A DNA stretch of 64,000 nucleotides from the NCBI GenBank assembly GCA_963930775.1, contig OZ005706.1:2656545-2720544 (forward strand). The letters are read 5' to 3'. The DNA is from Cliona cf. orientalis. Lineage: Eukaryota > Porifera > Demospongiae > Clionaida > Clionaidae. Below, in pieces: positions 47,970-59,300 of the stretch; within the stretch, counting starts at the first letter, position 1, and each line of letters begins with the position of its first letter. Under the pieces are notes generated by a model that made no database searches, was not told the DNA's origin, and saw nothing but the letters and a program-made list of their open reading frames with translations. A program made the position numbers and the translations under genes.

Positions 47970-48105
47970 GATGTGACAATGTACAACAAATACACTGGGA
48001 ATGACTCTATTTAGAAAGTGAGATGTGAAAATGTAAAACAAAATACTGGGAATGACCCCATTATACAAAGTGAGATGTGAAAATATAGCACAGATACTCT
48101 GTGGT
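47963..48105. repeat. Three-unit ~55-60-bp tandem repeat
   Basis: AAAGTGAGATGTGAAAATGT and ACTGGGAATGACYC recur with about 55-60-base spacing. Confidence 0.75.
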
Positions 48106-48236
48106 AGTGGAGTTGGGTAGAGTGTCAAAATTGTAATTTCTATAGTGTATATACATAATTATGACATTTCACGCAAATAAATAAACTATACATAAATTAA
48201 AATAATAAACCTCAATGGTCAGGCACTTTTTCAATA

Positions 48237-49556
48237 CTACATTTTGGTACAAAATATAAGTTTTTTGTTTTCCGCTGCCCACTTTACTAATCTACTATGA
48301 AAGACAGCAGTTCCGTTACTTTGGTAACGCAATATGTTGATCGATACTAGATGTTTTAAAGCCTTGTTGACTACATTGGCGTCCAGGTCGTTGTCATTCG
48401 CAAAGCTTTTCGAGTGGACATATCCGTCACATAAAATATGGTCCACGATCATCTTCCCCATGGAGCGGATGTCGACAGATTCGTCTAAAACTTGCTCCAT
48501 GCTAATGTCGACAATTTGTGTGAACATATCATCTCGGATTTTATCCAGAGCCATACTAGAAGAACGCTTGGTGTTCTCAGGTAGCGATGCATATATCGCC
48601 ATAGCCTGTAGGAGATGGACAAAGCGTCCTCCTACTAAGGTAGTTATGCCCTTCGCTAGGTCCTTAGGCACCACTGCGCTTAAGAGGGCTTCTGCTTCTT
48701 CATCCGCGATGTCCACAACTTCAACGACTGGAGCGCGCCTCGATATCGACGATGTTTTGGCAATCAGTGGCATTACACTTCCTTCACTACTTACTAGTAC
48801 TACTCTTAAAGTACCTTCATTCGCCAAAAATTTAGCTCTATCGACCAGCACAATGAAAGCATCAGGGTTAAGCTTAGCTATTAAGTCCACCCCATCCAAG
48901 ATTAGTACTGGAGTACTTCCATGCCGACTCTTGAACCGCCTTCCCGCCTTAGCAATCTCGTCTAGTACGTACGACACACCAAGACCAGCTAAACCTTTGT
49001 CATTGTCATCTGGCAACACATGGTATTGCCTGTAACTGTGAGAAACATAGGCAAGGAGTAAATCCACAAGATTTTTCGGTTCAGTAACCATCCCAACTGC
49101 TTTAGCGAGATCGTCCTTGAGTGACCGCGGATCGAACACTTCATGGTATATGATGCCGTGACGATATCGAGCACACAGTCTTCTCACTATCGTGGTCTTT
49201 CCGGTGCCCGATGGTCCCAGCACAACACCAAAATGTTTTAACGTGGCCGCCTGTTCCGTCGTGGCCGCCTGTTCCGTCGTTGCCTTAGCCTGTACAGCTG
49301 GTGGCAGCACCAGTTGAGTAACCATTTCTTCCACGTTTGGGCGACCTATGATACCTACTACTTCCTCGAGGGGTGGTATCGCTGGCAGACAGGAGCCCTC
49401 TTCAAGCTTGGATAAGATACGAGATCTTAATCTCCTATCTGCTCTCACCAGCAGGCCGTAGTGGGCAAACGGTATAGATAGGATGACACAGGAGATCTTG
49501 GGGTACTTCTTGATGGCTCTACTCATGACACCAACGCTTCTTCGTATAAACTCCAT
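48237..49556 (-). CDS. P-loop (AAA+/STAND-like) ATPase with N-terminal hydrophobic segment
   Basis: 439 codons from ATG at 49556 to TAG at 48237-48239. The frame is open further upstream, but a strong acceptor (TTTTTTTCTCCAAG|G at 49589) lies there, so MEFIRRSVGVM is the likely start. Residues 21-37 (ISCVILSIPFAHYGLLV) form a possible membrane anchor or targeting segment, followed by RADRRLRSR. Walker A is GPSGTGKT at 114-121. Walker B is PVLILDGVDLI at 216-226 with Asp221. A sensor-1-like strand LRVVLVSSEGS is at 250-260. The C-terminus (VVNKALKHLVSINILRYQSN) looks like a winged helix. This order resembles archaeal-type/STAND NTPases that act as switches. A duplicated TEQAAT hexapeptide precedes the P-loop. 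Substrate and partners unknown. The gene lies between two direct Helitron fragment copies and looks intact. Confidence 0.85.
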   Translation of the reverse strand: MEFIRRSVGVMSRAIKKYPKISCVILSIPFAHYGLLVRADRRLRSRILSKLEEGSCLPAIPPLEEVVGIIGRPNVEEMVTQLVLPPAVQAKATTEQAATTEQAATLKHFGVVLGPSGTGKTTIVRRLCARYRHGIIYHEVFDPRSLKDDLAKAVGMVTEPKNLVDLLLAYVSHSYRQYHVLPDDNDKGLAGLGVSYVLDEIAKAGRRFKSRHGSTPVLILDGVDLIAKLNPDAFIVLVDRAKFLANEGTLRVVLVSSEGSVMPLIAKTSSISRRAPVVEVVDIADEEAEALLSAVVPKDLAKGITTLVGGRFVHLLQAMAIYASLPENTKRSSSMALDKIRDDMFTQIVDISMEQVLDESVDIRSMGKMIVDHILCDGYVHSKSFANDNDLDANVVNKALKHLVSINILRYQSNGTAVFHSRLVKWAAENKKLIFCTKM

Positions 49557-49588
49557 TGCTTTGGTCCAAATTATGGTAGTTCTCGACC

Positions 49589-49633
49589 CTTGGAGAAAAA
49601 AACAACAAGCAGACACTTCCTCAGTCTGTTCAC
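49589..49633 (-). other. Possible 45-nt 5'-UTR intron of the ATPase gene
   Basis: Minus strand donor CCG|GTGAAC at 49633 and acceptor TTTTTCTCCAAG| at 49589 with a long T tract. Similar in size to the 49-91-nt introns at 41.3-41.9 kb. If used, the coding start is unaffected. Confidence 0.4.
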
Positions 49634-49674
49634 CGGAATATAGTACGGCAGTCGGCGGTGCGGTGGTATGGAGT

Positions 49675-49681
49675 TTTTATA
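49675..49681 (-). promoter_or_regulatory. TATA box of the ATPase gene
   Basis: Minus strand GGTTATAAAAACTCC lies about 120 bases upstream of the ATG. Transcription would start near 49645-49650. Confidence 0.45.
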
Positions 49682-49789
49682 ACCGCGTGTGCGTGTACAG
49701 ATAGCGGTGAACTTTGAGCCCATGCGCATGCCATGCATGTGGCAAGGTTCACCAATATGCTGTTTACACGATGGTGCCAAGGACATATC

Positions 49790-49915
49790 GAGCCGCCGAA
49801 GGCGGCGAGGGTGAGCTTCCGCTTATGTAACGTATAGTGCGACCAATGAGATCACAGAAGCATGGCACCATCAAGGGCGTATCGAGCCGCCGAAGCGGAA
49901 GCTCACCCTTTTTGA
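49790..49915. repeat. Small inverted and direct repeat cluster
   Basis: TATCGAGCCGCCGAAG occurs twice in direct orientation. GGGTGAGCTTCCGCTT and AAGCGGAAGCTCACCC pair as inverted arms. It lies just upstream of the ATPase promoter. Confidence 0.65.
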
Positions 49916-49995
49916 CCATATGTACATGTGGCAATGCCATGGCGCCAGCGCGCTCTCACCTGTACTGCAGCTGCCCACATAAATGTGCGCGAATT

Positions 49996-50437
49996 GCTAA
50001 ATGTTGAGTCAGCTGGAGCGAGAAGCTAGACTACAGCGAATGAAGATTAACCAGAGTGAAAGACTGGCTGCTGAGTCACTTGAAGAAAGAGAAGAGAGAC
50101 TGCATCAAGCCAGCGAAAGAGAACCTTATCCCAACAGAGAACAACCCTTCAAACAATGCTCTGTACAAATGAAGATGAGAAGATTTCGTATTTCTGCAGT
50201 CTGAATTCTCCTAGATGTTCGATGTGTTCAGAATCTTTCCCTGGTATTCAGCTTCGTCCTCCAACTACCGAGTGTATGCGATGTCACCGAAACAAACATA
50301 CACCCAAGTTGTACTCCTCTGCTAACGGCATGGATCCTGGCCCATTACCTTCCCAGCTACAGGTCAGTATATTATGACAGTCACTGTTCTTATTAATTTT
50401 ATACCCGGCATAGCAATTTAATACATGGAGCTACTAC
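49996..50437 (+). pseudogene. Second copy of the Helitron N-terminal fragment
   Basis: Direct copy of 44909-45350, from GCTAAATGTT to GAGCTACTAC. A 4-base deletion (AGATTTC|GTATTTC near 50187) shifts the frame before CSLNSPRCSMCSE. The donor CTACAG|GTCAGT is kept, but the second exon is missing. Dead. Confidence 0.75.
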
Positions 50438-51209
50438 GGGCTATTCCAGTTATAAATAAGGATACACCCCTAAGGAGGAAGCCTCATGATTTCCATACCC
50501 TAAATACGTAATTAATATCATTGGGCCCCCCAATACAGTGATTAAGAGAGCAAATAAACCGTGAATACTCATTAAGCACTCATTTCGCCCCTCAAAACAT
50601 TAAACAATGTCATAGATCACAATTTTGACCTGCATGGGTGTTCATAACTTTCTTATGTTTGTATAGAAGCTGCTACATTGAAATGAGGTACATGGGCATT
50701 TACCTGGGAGTGGGCACTTGCCTGGGACACTACTGTGTATCACAGTTGTATTGTATACTGCTAGAGGAGCAAATGTTTTGCATGCTTTGCCACAATAATG
50801 CTCATGGTCGAGCTTCTAACCATACTATGCATCTGTTATGGACTTGAATTCTTTTTGTGGCTGTGCTTCAATATGCCCAGCAGCATCTAGATCTAAGGTC
50901 TACTTACCCCATGTGCATGCGCAAGGGGTAAAACAATCAGTTTGTCGGGAGGGTTATTTGGCGGGGAATTAGTCCTAGGATTCCCCAAACCCCTATCCCC
51001 AACCCAAACCCAAACCCCACCCCCATCCCATACCCTAACACTAACCTAGGACATCCCAGGACACCTGATGGCAATCCTGGATATGTATGTTTGTCGGTCT
51101 GTCATTGTCGTTGTTGTCATCATCGGCACGAAAATCGCCAGATCTCACCTTCTAGGCATCTGTGTGTGCTATAAGCGATAGATATTGGTGAAAAACTGGT
51201 TTGTATGTA
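50438..51209. other. Intergenic, no gene seen
   Basis: A C/A-rich run of CCCCAAACCCCTA-like units lies at about 50979-51050 (degenerate, not a telomere array). Confidence 0.45.
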
Positions 51210-51430
51210 CCGTATTTCTTCTAAAAATTCGGCCCTTCCAATTATTCGGCACCCTTTACCGAATGATTGAATATAGTCTCTAATTTTTTCGGCAAAGGTC
51301 GTCATGCGTATATGCTATAAATGGGAATGGAATGCGCACGCAGACAGAATGTTGAATGTTAACCTCTAAAAATTTGGCGAAGCTAAAGCAATATTATTAT
51401 TTTCATGCCGAATTTTTAGAAGAAATACGG
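51210..51430. mobile_element. MITE with CCGTATTTCTTCTAAAAATTC ends and TA duplication
   Basis: 221 bp, ends CCGTATTTCTTCTAAAAATT / AATTTTTAGAAGAAATACGG, flanked by TA at 51208-51209 and 51431-51432. A TA target site fits the Tc1/mariner group (family knowledge). Same family as 28590-28805. Confidence 0.88.
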
Positions 51431-52032
51431 TACTCAAAAAGGCTTACTAGTCCTATAAATTGTGCATTTTCTGTTCAGCATGCCTGTGGTTTATCGACCA
51501 CACCCGCTCTGTTGGCATATTATGCTGATGCGATTGCGCATGCTCAAGCTCAAGGTCATCAAGTCATAAAATAGCTCTGCTGCAGTGTATGGAGGGGGCA
51601 GAGTACTACGCAAGTTGCATGTACATATAATAAGCTATGATAGGAGAACTTTATAACTACTTAAAGGAAGGTAGCTCGTCCAAAGTTTCAAGTTTGATGG
51701 CCGCCTAGAATACTGCCCAAAGGGAGGAGGGAGCTCTGGTGACAAGGCTGGAAGATACTGGTACCAGCAAATACCGTTTCAGTTGAGGATGAAGTCACTA
51801 ATATACAAGAACTCTCCTTTTTGCCTGTGCTTGGGGCCACGATAGTGGGCGTGGTTGATAGGCGGGGCAAGTAAAACCAAGATAGTCTGCAGATGGAGCA
51901 ATTTCCCTCCATAGCACCTCATTATAGAGCCTCTAAATGTGTGTTTTAAATGAAAATCTATCAGTCCAGTAGTCCAGTCCACTAGTCCAGTCCACCAGTC
52001 CAGTCTGTAATGAATACCTCAGGTAGCTACTA
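51431..52032. other. Intergenic, no gene supported
   Basis: TTTTCTGTTCAG|CATGCC at 51481 resembles a splice acceptor followed by an open stretch (ALLAYYADAIAHAQAQGHQ) to TAG at about 51574. It could be a terminal exon, but no partner exon is visible. Confidence 0.3.
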
Positions 52033-52611
52033 CAGTAGAATTTCCGAATAACAGACACACTGGGAGCAGGCATTTTGTCCTTTATATGGAGGTTGTCCCT
52101 TTACAGAAGCAGAGACAAAGTTGATCCATAACTAGGGAATACAACATATGTATGAATCCATAATAATAATATGCTATACAGCTTGCTGAGGTGACTGGAG
52201 AAAGAGTCAAGCAGTCACATATGGACTGGATTTGATTTAGATCTATGTATACAGTAGTCTAGACCACACTTGAACTGTTTCATGCAAATGCGCAATATTA
52301 TTATTGGTCGCGAGCTCGCCCCAGACCCTTGAGATACCGTCCGGAATGCCAGGCCATGGCACCAATATTTACATCACTGGCCGCGAAAAGGGGTGTGGCT
52401 TCATGGCTGTCCGCTATTTAGAGGTAAAATTATACTGAGATGTTCGATCGGGTCCGAACAATCCGTCCCTTATAGTGAATTGGGAGGTTGTCCGCTCCTC
52501 AGAGGCTTGTAATGTACTAAGTCTACGGCAAATTCAATCCGTTCCATAGCGGTTGTCCGTTATATAGTGGGTGGCCGCTCCTGGGAGGGTCCGTTATGAG
52601 AAGTTTCACTG
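52033..52611. mobile_element. pogo/Tigger-like non-autonomous element
   Basis: Ends CAGTAGAATTTCCGAATAAC and GTTATGAGAAGTTTCACTG, flanked by TA on both sides. Internal GTTGTCCGTTATATAGTGGG and GGTTGTCCGCTCCTCAGAGG are typical subterminal repeats of pogo-type MITEs. No transposase. It lies directly upstream of the second sacsin copy. Confidence 0.75.
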
Positions 52612-52966
52612 TATTCATTCATGTGTGCATGCACTTGGTTGGTTGAACTTCAATGCTTTGATCATGACTGGCATCTGTGATTAGGTGTATAAGTAATGTT
52701 ATAAATGTATGCATATTAAATTTTAGAGTAACCAGCACCTACAATATTTAAAACGCAAATTTTTCTAAATATCTGCAAGGAAGATTGCCTTATTCTTATA
52801 TGTCTTTAAGAAATTTTATGTACTGGAGTGTATTATCTCAAGTATCACACCATATAGATCTTCCAATGGTCATAAGTCAAGAATATGTTGCATTGATTGA
52901 TCCACACCTAAAATGTGTCGATAAGAAAAAAGCAACCTCACCAGCAGGAACCAAGAAAAATTAAGC

Positions 52967-55900
52967 TTGTTCTTTCAACACAGTGGTCATGTATCAACAT
53001 TTGAATCCATGTTTTCTATGAACACAAAAAGGGTTGGCAGGTACAATGGTACCATTTTTCGTTTCCCGCTCCGACAACAAGGGTCTAATTCAGAGATCTC
53101 TCGTACAGAGTACACACCTGAGATGATTCAGTCTCTACTATTTGAGTCATTCAAAAATGAAAGCCAGCACCTTCTCTTGTTTCTTCAAAATGTGAAGAGT
53201 ATATTGCTTTTGGAATGGAAGGAAAGTTTGTCCACAGCACATGAGACATTCAAAGTAGAAGTTTCTGAAAATGCTGATGACAATACAGCTATTGCACAGG
53301 GTACACCAGCCCCACTTAGTGAATCAACCATGAGGCAGCGTGTCCATAGCCTTAGACAAGGAGCTAAGGAAAGTTATGTTGAGATCAAGACTATGACCGT
53401 GAAAGTGACAGACTTTAGCGGTCGTACAACTGCACCAATTTCTCATCATTGGTTAGTGATTAATTCACGTGGTACTAGTGATCCTGACTTGAATACTCTT
53501 GGAAAGAAGCAATTGGTGTTGCCATGGGTTGGACTAGCCACCAAACTACCAGTGCCTGTTAGCTTGAGTGCATGCAGAATCGAAGGTAGTATCCCACACA
53601 ATAATGGTGAGTTGCTAAATGCTCTGTTTATGAAACTAGAGCACTCTTTTCGTCAAGGTCGAAAATCAGTGGCATGGTTGAGTGAAGCTATAGCCCCTTG
53701 TAGTGGTCATGTATTCTGCTTCCTACCTTTGCCAGATAACACTGCTCTGCCTGTTCATATCCATGGCTACTTTGCTGTTACTGACAACAGACGCAGCATC
53801 AAATGGCCAGCACATGATGAAAAAGGTAAGGAAGCTCAGTGGAACAGAGTGTTGCTACGTATTATGGTGGCTCCCTCATATGCACTGCTCTTGGGATGTC
53901 GTGCCAGTCTAATCCACTATGAAAAAACTCCATTGCCGGTCACCAACACTGACAGCGTAACTGATGCATACTCTTCATGGCCGCAGCATGCAGAGGTTAA
54001 GAACATGCGCATATGGAATGAACTTCTTTCTCCAATGCTTGATTTGTGTGGCTCACTCCCTCTTTTGTGGACTCCAGCTTGTGGTGGTAAGTGGGTTCAG
54101 TTTAGTGATGCTTGCTATCTTCCAGGTACATTCAGCAGTTCATATGATTGCAGTGATACCGTTGTCCAACTGCTGATCAATTTGGATGTCCCTGTTGTAA
54201 GCCTACCCAAGAGTATATGCACAACCATCACCCAAAGTGAAATGTTAACAGGGCTAGTACAAAACCAAGAAATTTCTCCTCAATTTGTTCGACCCATTAT
54301 CAAAGGAGATTCACAGTGTTGTGCTTCTTTAACAAAGAAAGATGTCTACAATTTGCTCATCTACATATTGAATGATGTGGACGAAAGCAATTATTTTGCC
54401 CTTAATTATATTCCTCTGCTTCCTCTGAAGGGGATTTCCCAAACGATAAAGTTTGAAACAAAAAAGAGTGATAATCACAAATTCATTTTCACACCAAAGC
54501 TGCGATCATTGATTGATGTAGTACCAGGAGCAAATAATTTGATTGTTGATCCGGAAATTCCAACCAATGCTACTGAAAAACTATGTCAGTTAGCTAGCAT
54601 TGGATACTTCCAGTTGGTGGAAGTCAGTACTCAAGTCATGTGTAAACAGCTTCTTCCGGTGTCAATTCAGCAATGGTGTGGGGAGAAGGAAGGTGTTGGG
54701 TGGAAATGGACACCAGGCAAAGGGCCTATGCCAGCCCAGTCTTGGATGACTGCTCTCTGGAAATGGATTAGAGAGTATTCGGTAAGTATATCAGATTTGC
54801 AAGATCTTCCCATAGTTCCACTGATGCCCTTTGATAAATCACAAGAAAAGGTGACTCTAGTTGAACCTCAGGGGACTAAATCTTTTTGCTGCATTTGTGT
54901 TCCTTACGGCCCAAGAGATAAAGCCACATTGATTAATATCTTAAGGAAATTCAACTTCCTGGTTGCTGACAAGTCGAAGATGAATAACTGTGATACGTGG
55001 ATATCTGAACATCCAGACTTGAAAAAGTTTATTCCTGAGTTGTTGTCTGGCGTGGAGCTTGTTCTTCAACATCTCAACCAATTGGACCCATCCATTAGAC
55101 TTGAGGTAGTAGAAAGGTTGGAAAGCTCTGAGAGAGACTTTCTTAGGAGACAGTTTAGCACCTTGTATGACTCTTGTGCAAAGTATTGTGAGTGTTTGAG
55201 ATCCCTTCCAATATACCACAGAGCTAGTACTCGTCAACCACACTTCATTGCCATTGATGGAGATAGTAGCAGTCATCAAGCTTTTCTACCACCTGAGAAC
55301 ATCCCACCATTGCCAGAATGCCCTACTAAAATGCTCCAATCTGTTGTACTACCTGAAGAGAAAGAACTGTTTAAGACAATGCAAGTTAAGCAGCTGAGCT
55401 TGTCTGAGCTATGCAGTGATGTCCTAATATCCCTGGCACTTCAGCACATTCAGAGTCAGCCAAATTCGTGGTCAGTTGGTGATGACCTGGTATTATGGAT
55501 TTTGAAAATTCAGAAGCTGGATAAAGGAGTTGTTAACTATCTCTCTCAGTGCGAAATTATCTGCTCACGTAACGGTGTTCACAAGAAGCCCAGAGACTTG
55601 TTTGATCCGCAAGATCAAGATAGAGAATGTAACATCATGACTCTATTCAGCTCAGAAGTAGATCGTGGTCACTTCCCTCATGAACGATACTTTACAGAAT
55701 CTCAGTGTAGGAAATCTCTCTTAGTCATGGGAATGAAAAGCTGGAAGAGCATTAAGAAAGATGATGCTCTGCTAAGTGCTTTCCTTCAAGATAGGATGAG
55801 GACAGTATCAAGTTTAGAACAATCGGCTCAGCTACAGAGAGGTGCATTGATCTTGAAACTCCTTGCAAAGGCTGAAAACCAAAGGGTATTGCCATCTCTT

Positions 55901-56353
55901 GTAAATATTCCATTTCTCTTTGCTGAATCATTTTCATCACATTACCCTAGTACACTGAGAGAGAATTGGTGTGGCCAGAAAGACAAACTGTATTCACTTC
56001 AAGAACTTTGTCTTCACAATGATCACATTCAAGACATAGTCGGTACTGTGAGACCAATTCTATCCCACCATTACTGCTCCAGTGGGCAAATAGAGTTTAT
56101 GGGAGCACTTAAGAAGCTTCCTTTTCAAGCTATCACAGAGACACATGTCTTAAAACACCTCAAGACTCTAGAATCAGTTGAAATAAACAATGAAGAAGTC
56201 GACAAGTTTGATCGCATTATTACTTCTGTGTATGAGCACCTGCACAGTAATTCGTGTTCCCAAAGACTGGAATCAATTATTGGTGGAGACGCGCTGAAAG
56301 TCCAGGGTTCTACCCAGCCAAGAAATTTGTTTTCAACTTACCTGATAGTCTGA
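52967..56353 (+). CDS. Upstream sacsin repeat of the second copy (first open segment)
   Basis: Open from 52925; the first in-frame ATG is inside the domain, so this is an internal coding piece. It lacks the ATPase box and starts near GRYNGTIFRFPLR. Blocks follow the sacsin order: HLLLFLQNVKSILLLEW, GHVFCFLPLP, LPVHIHGYFAVTDNRRSIKW and IPLLPLKG. TDNRRSIKW is the classical sacsin form, closer to vertebrate sacsin than the KDRR form of the other repeats. The last residues after about SQRLES are out of frame; the proper continuation is in the next frame. Confidence 0.7.
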   Translation: MFFQHSGHVSTFESMFSMNTKRVGRYNGTIFRFPLRQQGSNSEISRTEYTPEMIQSLLFESFKNESQHLLLFLQNVKSILLLEWKESLSTAHETFKVEVSENADDNTAIAQGTPAPLSESTMRQRVHSLRQGAKESYVEIKTMTVKVTDFSGRTTAPISHHWLVINSRGTSDPDLNTLGKKQLVLPWVGLATKLPVPVSLSACRIEGSIPHNNGELLNALFMKLEHSFRQGRKSVAWLSEAIAPCSGHVFCFLPLPDNTALPVHIHGYFAVTDNRRSIKWPAHDEKGKEAQWNRVLLRIMVAPSYALLLGCRASLIHYEKTPLPVTNTDSVTDAYSSWPQHAEVKNMRIWNELLSPMLDLCGSLPLLWTPACGGKWVQFSDACYLPGTFSSSYDCSDTVVQLLINLDVPVVSLPKSICTTITQSEMLTGLVQNQEISPQFVRPIIKGDSQCCASLTKKDVYNLLIYILNDVDESNYFALNYIPLLPLKGISQTIKFETKKSDNHKFIFTPKLRSLIDVVPGANNLIVDPEIPTNATEKLCQLASIGYFQLVEVSTQVMCKQLLPVSIQQWCGEKEGVGWKWTPGKGPMPAQSWMTALWKWIREYSVSISDLQDLPIVPLMPFDKSQEKVTLVEPQGTKSFCCICVPYGPRDKATLINILRKFNFLVADKSKMNNCDTWISEHPDLKKFIPELLSGVELVLQHLNQLDPSIRLEVVERLESSERDFLRRQFSTLYDSCAKYCECLRSLPIYHRASTRQPHFIAIDGDSSSHQAFLPPENIPPLPECPTKMLQSVVLPEEKELFKTMQVKQLSLSELCSDVLISLALQHIQSQPNSWSVGDDLVLWILKIQKLDKGVVNYLSQCEIICSRNGVHKKPRDLFDPQDQDRECNIMTLFSSEVDRGHFPHERYFTESQCRKSLLVMGMKSWKSIKKDDALLSAFLQDRMRTVSSLEQSAQLQRGALILKLLAKAENQRVLPSLVNIPFLFAESFSSHYPSTLRENWCGQKDKLYSLQELCLHNDHIQDIVGTVRPILSHHYCSSGQIEFMGALKKLPFQAITETHVLKHLKTLESVEINNEEVDKFDRIITSVYEHLHSNSCSQRLESIIGGDALKVQGSTQPRNLFSTYLIV

Positions 56354-59300
56354 GGGATCACTTAGAACCTTTTTACTACTTCTTACGAGGTTCACTGCGC
56401 AAGTATGCTCGTTTATTTCAGGTCCATGACACTCTCTCAACCGCTGACGTAGCTAGTGTAATCAAAAGCACTAAGGAAAGCAGTATTGACTCAGGAATGA
56501 AGCTGACAGATAAACAAATTGAGCACTGTCTGTCCATGTTGTATTGGCTATATGAGAAGCAATATGGGGAATCTGGTATGCTTATTCTCACTGAACATTG
56601 CACTCTTTTGCCAGCAATACAGTGTGTATTTGATGACAGAAATTGGCTAAAAGGCTCTCAAAGTGAAGTACATGTAAAGATGTCATCACTGTGTTTCGTA
56701 CATGACCGAATACCTCCAAAAGTTGCTAAACATTTTCAAGTGACACCCTTAAGTCATAAGGTATTTCCATCACAAAATTTGGGCATTTCGTATGTCGCAG
56801 TAGGCCAGCACGAAGAGATTACTCATCGAATCAAAAAAATAGTGGATGACTATGAGAACGACATTGACATTTTCAAGGAATTGATTCAGAATGCAGACGA
56901 TGCTGGAGCTACAGAAATAAAGTTCCTTATTGACTGGAGACATCATCCAGGTGAGTCACTTATTGCTGAAGAATTAAAAGAATGGCAAGGCCCTGCTCTC
57001 ATTGTCTACAACAATGCCACCTTTTCTGATGAAGATTTTGACAACATTTGTAAAGTTGCTGGTGAAACAAAAAAAGAAGACCCATTCAAAATTGGTCAGT
57101 TTGGTGTTGGATTTTGTGCCACCTATCATCTGACCGATCTTCCCAGCTTCATCAGCAGGAGATACTTTACAGTCTTTGACTGTCACACCGTATACCTCGG
57201 AAGGAGAGTCTCAGCAAATGCTCCTGGTATGAGAATTGATCTGATTGATAATGAAGGTAGTCTTCAAGTTTATCATGACCAATTTGTTCCCTATGATGGC
57301 CTTTTTAATTGTAGTGTATTTAACCTTAAAGCTGAAGGTGAGTATCCAGGTACATTGTTTCGGTTTCCATTTCGATCTTCAGTGACTAGTAAAATTAGCA
57401 AGAAAATTTACGACAAGGATAGCGTTTCTGGCTTAGTGCAAGCACTGAAAGAACAAAGCCACAAACTTCTTCTTTTCCTGAAACACATCAAACAAGTGTC
57501 GTTATACGAACTAAAAGGTAGTAGCCCCTCCTCTACAAAGGAGGTATTTTCAGTAAGGTCAACCACTGAAAGTCCGACAGGAACGACTGACTTGATAAGA
57601 AGGTATACTGGCAATGCCTCTGAATCCTGTTTGACAAAAACTGACATTCATGTGCGTAGTGGTACCAAGGAAGTACAGACTACTTGGCTAGTGTCCTCGG
57701 TAGTTGAAAATTGTCCATCAGATCTTCAATGTCGTCCAGAAGCCAAAGGTCTATTGCCCCTAGCAGAAGTTGCTATACAGATTGATCTATCTACATATGT
57801 GCAAATGTGGATGCCTATAGTTACCGGCTTAAAGTATGGCAAAGTGTTTTGCTTTCTTCCATTGCCGATCACAATATCTCTTCCGTTCCATGTGAATGGA
57901 TTCTTCAGTGTTGGAAAAGATCGTAGGAATATTTTTGTAACAGATGACAAGTCCTTTGGCTCACTATGGAACCAGGCACTAGCTGAAGGACCTCTTGTCC
58001 CAGCATTTATTCATCTGTTGAGCAGTCTTTGTTGCAAGTGCAACTTATCGATCGTAACTAATCATGAAATCAAACAGCAATATCTTAGCTCATACTATGC
58101 ACTATGGAATTTCAGTGGTGCATCAAGCTTGATAAGTGACAAATTTACTACTGCATTCCGAGATTGTATTCCAAAAGAACAGCATCCCTTAATATGGTCT
58201 GAAATCAACGGAGGATGTTGGTTGCCTCCTACAGCCATTGTGGTATTCAAGGATAATTTGCTGAGATATGAATCAGAGCAGGTGATTATACAAGATGCTT
58301 ATAATCTGTTGCTTCAACATGGTGTAAACCTTGTTACTCTTCCAGAACATGTTTATGAAATAATGAGAGAATCTCTTAGTAGTAGTAATAGAGTGTATAA
58401 CCTTGAAGAGGTGTTCACAAAGTATTTTTTCCCAAGTTTTTCCAGGGTTGATCCAGAGGTGAGAGACAGAACTATAAAATTCCTACTTGAACGACATGGA
58501 AAAAGTGGCTGCTTTAAGTGGGCTGAATTTTTTCTTAGGACACATCCATGTATTCCTTGTGAAGGTTCCGAGACTCTCAGACCAGTTTGTCAGTTGATTG
58601 ATCCCAGCAATAAACTACTTAAATATCTGTACTATGTTAGTGAGGGTCGATTTCCTAGTAAAATTTTGCAAAGCTCCCCAATGGCAATGCAGTGCTTGAG
58701 AGGATTGGGCATGACTTCACGCAAACTCAGTGTTATAGATCTTGAAGACAGGCCTAAATCAGTTGGAACTCTTGAAGATCAAGAAGCCGCACTCAGATGT
58801 TCTCAAAACATATGTGCATACGTTGGTTCAATATACCATGGATCTGACGAGGTAGCAGAACTTCAGTCACTATATACCATACCATTTCTGCCTGTAAAGA
58901 AGAAGTCAGCCAATGCTGAAGTGCCTTGGTGTGGACGAACCCCATTTGCTTCTCCTTTAGAATTGTTTTCATCTCAGTACGAATGCTTGATCTTTTCTCA
59001 GCATCCAGTACTACATGTACAAGATATGTCTGAAAGCTCTGCTTATGCTCGCCTAGGAATCACCTCAAAGAAACCATCTTATGAACTTATTATGACTCAT
59101 CTCAAGTGTGTCATTGAAAATGTTCCTAGTGAACCATCTGATGCCACTGTGAAGTACTTGGACCAATCCATGAAGGAACTGTACAGTTACATACAAAGTC
59201 ATCACAGCTCGCAAGAAGAGGTGACTCAATTAATGCAAATGGACAAATTTATCTGGCAGGATGGACGTTTTCTAAGTCCAACCCAGGTTGTTGGTTTTTG

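Noticed and set aside
48334..49035. 233-codon plus-strand ORF
   Set aside because: It lies antisense to the P-loop ATPase gene, is serine-rich, and is explained as a shadow of that gene.
50979..51050. Telomere-like C-rich repeats
   Set aside because: Units vary (CCCCAAACCC, CCCTATCC, CCCATCCC) with no regular period; low-complexity sequence.
51481..51574. Terminal exon reading ALLAYYADAIAHAQAQGHQ
   Set aside because: It has a nice acceptor, but there is no partner exon or family match; noted only within the intergenic entry.
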